Positions 7,105 through 9,706 of a stretch of 9,706 nucleotides of DNA are shown one piece after another. The DNA is from SHZT01 sp945889655 (lineage in GTDB: Bacteria; Gemmatimonadota; Gemmatimonadetes; Gemmatimonadales; GWC2-71-9). Location of the stretch: positions 1 through 9,706 of the forward strand of contig CAMDCH010000084.1 of NCBI GenBank assembly GCA_945889655.1, given 5' to 3'. Position numbers and translations under genes: made by a program. The first letter of the stretch is position 1. The number at the start of each line of letters is the position of its first letter. Under the pieces are notes generated by a model, which was not told the DNA's origin, ran no database searches, and was given only the letters and a program-made list of their open reading frames with translations.

Positions 7105-8561
7105 AGCGAGGTACCGCGGAACGCGCGCCGGTCCTGCTGGGGCACTCGTACTACCTGCGCTACGACCCCAAGCAGACGCGGAAGATGAAGCCGTACCCGC
7201 CCCTGTCCACGCTGGTGACGGCCGGCGTGCTGCGGCAGGAAGGCATCCCGTTCAGCTTCTTCGATTCAATGCTCGCCGGCGGCGTAGGCGATTTTGCCAA
7301 CCGGCTCCGCGACGTCCGGCCGAAGGTGGTGGGCATCCTCGAGGACAATTTCAATTTCCTCACCAAGATGTGCACCACCCGCATGCGCGAGGCCGCGTTC
7401 GAGATGATCGGGCTGGCCAAGGAAGCGGGGGCGCGCGTCGTGGTGAACGGATCCGACGCCACCGACCAGACCGATCTCTATCTCGAAGCCGGCGCAGATG
7501 CGGTGATCCTCGGCGAGACCGAGACCGTCTTCCCCGAGCTGGCACGCCGCTGGATCACGGATCGCAACGCGGATGTGGGTGACGTGCCCGGCCTCGCGCT
7601 GCCTGGCCGGCGCACGGCGCACCGGCCGGGCCTCCGGGACCTGGATTCCCTGCCGCTCCCGGCCTGGGACCTGGTGGACATCGAGCGGTACCGCGAGATG
7701 TGGACGCTGGCCCATGGCCGCTTCTCGTGGAACGTCTGCACCTCGCGCGGTTGCCCCTTCGGCTGCAACTGGTGCGCAAAGCCCGTGTTCGGCCGCCGGT
7801 ATACGCAGCGGACTCCCGCCAACGTCGCGGCCGAGCTGGCCGCATTGAAGAAGGCCGTTCGGCCCGACCACATCTGGTTCGCCGACGACATCTTCGGGCT
7901 CACGACGCAGTGGGTGGAATCATTCGCTGCCGAGGTCGTCGCCCGCGGCGCGGTCATTCCCTTCCACATGCAGTCGCGCGTGAACCTGATGACGGACCCC
8001 GCGGTGGCCGCCCTGAAGGCCGCCGGTTGCGAGGAAGTCTGGCTCGGCGTGGAGTCCGGCTCACAAGGCATCCTGGACGCAATGGACAAGGGGAGCACGG
8101 TGGACGAGGCCCGCGAGGCCACGCGCCGCCTGCGCGAGCACGGGATACGGGCCTGCTGGTTCATCCAACTTGGGTACGCGGGCGAGGAGTGGGAGGACAT
8201 CGTCCTCACGCGCGACCTCATCCGGGACGAGCGCCCCGATGATATCGGCGTGTCGGTGGCGTATCCCCTGCCGGGCACGCTGTTCTACGAGCGGGTGCAC
8301 GCGGAGCTGCGGGCCAAGACCAACTGGTCGGACAGCGACGACCTCGCGATGATGTTCCGCGGCACCTACTCCACGGACTTCTACCGCGAGATCCGCACCC
8401 TCCTGCACGAGGAAGTCGAGGCCCGGAGCTCGGCCAACGAGGTCGCCGCGCCCTGGTCGTTCGATGCCCAGTGGGCCGATCTGGCCGGGCGGGAAGGCTC
8501 GCACCAGACCATCGAGGGCCGGGCGCGGAACTCCACCCGCAGGAGCGCTTTCGGACGCTGA
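7101..8561 (+). CDS. B12-binding-type radical SAM protein
   Basis: The 486-residue protein has the architecture of the cobalamin-binding radical SAM superfamily. An N-terminal Rossmann-like domain (about 10-160) includes PPLSTLVTAGVLRQEGI at 33-49 and AGADAVILGETE at 130-141. The radical SAM domain carries the cluster motif CPFGCNWC, with C218, C222 and C225, plus AKPVFGRRY after it. GVESGSQ at 316-322 is the usual SAM-contacting region. The canonical DxHxxG cobalamin ligand motif is not visible, so B12 may not bind or may bind base-on/His-off. The C-terminal region after about 400 has no recognisable motif and ends in a basic tail. GGAG at 7089-7092, 8 bases before the ATG, and a 4-base overlap with the HprK-like gene suggest one operon. 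Such enzymes do methylations, rearrangements or oxidations on unactivated carbon; the substrate here, perhaps a sugar, lipid or peptide, is unknown. Confidence 0.9.
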   Translation: MKRGTAERAPVLLGHSYYLRYDPKQTRKMKPYPPLSTLVTAGVLRQEGIPFSFFDSMLAGGVGDFANRLRDVRPKVVGILEDNFNFLTKMCTTRMREAAFEMIGLAKEAGARVVVNGSDATDQTDLYLEAGADAVILGETETVFPELARRWITDRNADVGDVPGLALPGRRTAHRPGLRDLDSLPLPAWDLVDIERYREMWTLAHGRFSWNVCTSRGCPFGCNWCAKPVFGRRYTQRTPANVAAELAALKKAVRPDHIWFADDIFGLTTQWVESFAAEVVARGAVIPFHMQSRVNLMTDPAVAALKAAGCEEVWLGVESGSQGILDAMDKGSTVDEAREATRRLREHGIRACWFIQLGYAGEEWEDIVLTRDLIRDERPDDIGVSVAYPLPGTLFYERVHAELRAKTNWSDSDDLAMMFRGTYSTDFYREIRTLLHEEVEARSSANEVAAPWSFDAQWADLAGREGSHQTIEGRARNSTRRSAFGR

Positions 8562-8731
8562 CGCCACACCCCGCTGTTCCTCCGTTTTCCGTCGCAGCGT
8601 CATAGAACAAATACGCATAGCGCACAGTCCAAGCCGCAGTTGAATTCTGGCATGGACCTTGAGCCGTGCAACCAGGTGCTTCAAGCCCTCCGTACATCAG
8701 ACCAGCCCCCAGAGCGTCGAGAGGCCGTGCC
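8562..8731. other. Intergenic gap between the radical SAM gene and rsbR
   Basis: This 170-base gap separates the biosynthetic genes from the stressosome genes and should contain the rsbR promoter. A 7-base inverted repeat GACGCTG (8554-8560) and CAGCGTC (8595-8601) spans its left end, but the 34-base loop and lack of a T tract make an intrinsic terminator unlikely. A plus-strand frame joined to rsbR runs through 8666-8731, but it is poor coding sequence with no ribosome-binding site. I see no confident promoter elements. Confidence 0.4.
8719..8724 (+). promoter_or_regulatory. Ribosome binding site for rsbR
   Basis: GAGAGG lies 7 bases before the ATG at 8732. It supports that start over the upstream in-frame ATG at 8666. 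Confidence 0.7.
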
Positions 8732-9637
8732 ATGAGCGAGACGAAGCTCCCCGCAATCATTTCCAAGTATCGAAACGAGCTGCTCCAGGAATGGGTCACG
8801 GAACAGCTGGCCCGTGGAGGGCAGCGCACCGGGTTGATGAAGGACATGGAGCTGAAGGACCAATGTGGCGAGGTGCTGGACGGCCTGACCCGGGCTACGT
8901 CGGGACAGAACGTGACCAACGTCGAGGCGCCGGAATTCTCGAGCGTCCGCGACCTTCTCACGCGGGTTTCCCGGACACGCGGCGAGCAGGGATTCAAGCC
9001 GTCCGAGACCGCGATGTTCGTCCTGTCACTCAAGCGCCCGCTCTTCACCAGGATCCGCTCGGAGTTCCAGAAAGATCCCGACGGCCTGTTCAATGAGATG
9101 TGGATCGCCACTGAGCTCCTGGACAAGCTGGCCCTGCTCACCACCGAGGCGTTCCAGGAAGGCCGCGAGACCGTCATCCAGCGCCAGCAGGCCGAAATGC
9201 TGGAGCTGTCCACGCCGGTGGTGAAGCTCTGGGACGGCATCCTCGCCCTGCCGCTGATCGGGACGCTCGACTCGATGCGCACACAGACCGTGATGGAGCA
9301 GCTGCTCCAGCGGGTCATGGAAACCAACTCCGAGGTCGTGATCATCGACATCACCGGCGTACCCACCGTGGACACCCTGGTGGCACAGCATCTCCTGAAG
9401 ACCGTCTCTGCCGCACGGTTCATGGGCGTGGATTGCATCATCAGCGGCATCCGGCCGCAGATCGCGCAGACCATCGTGCACCTGGGCGTGCAGATGGGCG
9501 ACGTCATCACCAAGGCGACGCTGGCGGACGCGTTCAAAGTGGCACTCGCCAGGCGGAAGCTGACCGTCACCCACATGGCGGCAAGGAACGGGGACGCCGC
9601 CCACGAGGCGGGCGTGCCGGCCAGGTCAGCGAGCTGA
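8732..9637 (+). CDS. rsbR: RsbR-type stressosome protein (RsbRD-like N-terminus plus STAS domain)
   Basis: The 301-residue protein is a stressosome scaffold and sensor paralogue. In Bacillus, RsbR and RsbS build a large cytoplasmic complex that holds the kinase RsbT and releases it on stress. Residues 1-150 are helical and match the RsbRD-type N-terminal domain, with YRNELLQEWV at 13-22 and FKPSETAMFVLSLKRP at 88-103. A linker helix RQQAEMLELSTPVVKLWDG follows at 151-169. The STAS domain covers 170-285. It keeps both threonines that RsbT phosphorylates in B. subtilis RsbR (T171 and T205): T178 in LPLIGTLDS and T215 in IDITGVPTVDT. The conserved segment GIRPQIAQTIVHLG is at 239-252. The ATG at 8732 has a good ribosome-binding site and the protein begins like its relatives. 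It is followed 9 bases later by rsbS. The last 15 or so residues are a variable tail. What the N-terminal domain senses is unknown. Confidence 0.93.
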   Translation: MSETKLPAIISKYRNELLQEWVTEQLARGGQRTGLMKDMELKDQCGEVLDGLTRATSGQNVTNVEAPEFSSVRDLLTRVSRTRGEQGFKPSETAMFVLSLKRPLFTRIRSEFQKDPDGLFNEMWIATELLDKLALLTTEAFQEGRETVIQRQQAEMLELSTPVVKLWDGILALPLIGTLDSMRTQTVMEQLLQRVMETNSEVVIIDITGVPTVDTLVAQHLLKTVSAARFMGVDCIISGIRPQIAQTIVHLGVQMGDVITKATLADAFKVALARRKLTVTHMAARNGDAAHEAGVPARSAS

Positions 9638-9640
9638 GGA
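9636..9640 (+). promoter_or_regulatory. Ribosome binding site for rsbS
   Basis: GAGGA lies 6 bases before the ATG at 9647 and overlaps the rsbR stop codon (9635-9637), so translation of the two genes is probably linked. Confidence 0.7.
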
Positions 9641-9646
9641 CGGTCC

Positions 9647-9706
9647 ATGGAACGGATCCCGATTCTCAAGATGGGCGATTTCCTCCTGGTGACCATCCAG
9701 GTGGAC
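9647..9706 (+). CDS. rsbS: RsbS-like STAS protein of the stressosome, 3' end outside window
   Basis: Only the first 20 codons are present: MERIPILKMGDFLLVTIQVD. They match the opening of RsbS, which in B. subtilis also runs through an IPILK segment followed by a hydrophobic strand of the form LLVSIQ. RsbS is the single-domain STAS partner of RsbR; its phosphorylation by RsbT triggers release of RsbT. The position directly after rsbR, 9 bases downstream, with its own ribosome-binding site, is the normal gene order rsbR-rsbS-rsbT. The phosphorylated serine lies beyond the window, so its presence cannot be checked. RsbT would be expected next. Confidence 0.85.
   Translation, partial: MERIPILKMGDFLLVTIQVD

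Noticed and set aside
8554..8601. Inverted repeat GACGCTG/CAGCGTC as a terminator for the radical SAM gene.
   Set aside because: The arms are only 7 bases, the loop is 34 bases and no T tract follows; it starts inside the coding sequence.
8584..8610. GTTTTC followed 15 bases later by GAACAA as a SigB-like promoter for rsbR.
   Set aside because: The second element does not match the GGGWAW consensus and spacing is loose; a match this weak is expected by chance.
8218..9696. A 492-codon minus-strand open frame opposite rsbR and the end of the radical SAM gene.
   Set aside because: It is a Ser/Arg-rich shadow of strongly supported plus-strand genes, with no recognisable domain.

Overview
The window is dense, G+C-rich bacterial DNA with genes packed end to end and several 4-base ATGA stop/start overlaps. 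The taxon cannot be fixed from the sequence. High G+C, surface-glycan enzymes and a stressosome module would suit a Gram-negative soil or sediment lineage such as Gemmatimonadota, Myxococcota or a related candidate phylum, but this is a guess.

Bases 1-9637 hold eight substantial genes, and the right edge cuts a ninth. On the plus strand, a nucleotidyltransferase of the NTP_transf_5 type (open at the left edge) overlaps a PAPS-type sulfotransferase by 4 bases (3-1906). Converging on them is a four-gene minus-strand operon (6070 down to 1887): GT4 glycosyltransferase, GNAT-fold acyltransferase, PIG-L/LmbE deacetylase and a second GT4 glycosyltransferase, each overlapping the next. The two transcription units overlap tail to tail by 20 coding bases. 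A roughly 100-base, lower-G+C gap (6071-6171) separates this operon from a divergent plus-strand pair: an HPr-kinase-like P-loop protein and a B12-binding-type radical SAM enzyme (6172-8561).

Together these eight genes look like part of a locus that builds and decorates a surface glycan or small glycosylated product. Sugars would be added by the GT4 enzymes, an N-acetyl group removed by PIG-L, a new acyl group added by GNAT, and sulfate added by the sulfotransferase. The HprK-like and NTP_transf_5 proteins belong to a pair that is often seen together in polysaccharide and lasso-peptide loci, and their substrate here is unknown. The real product cannot be read from the window.

After a 170-base gap the content changes to signalling: an RsbR-type stressosome protein with an RsbRD-like N-terminus and a STAS domain, then the first 20 codons of RsbS, cut by the right edge. 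This is the start of an rsbRS(T) module and is probably unrelated to the glycan locus. No tRNA, rRNA, CRISPR array, insertion sequence or convincing intrinsic terminator was seen.
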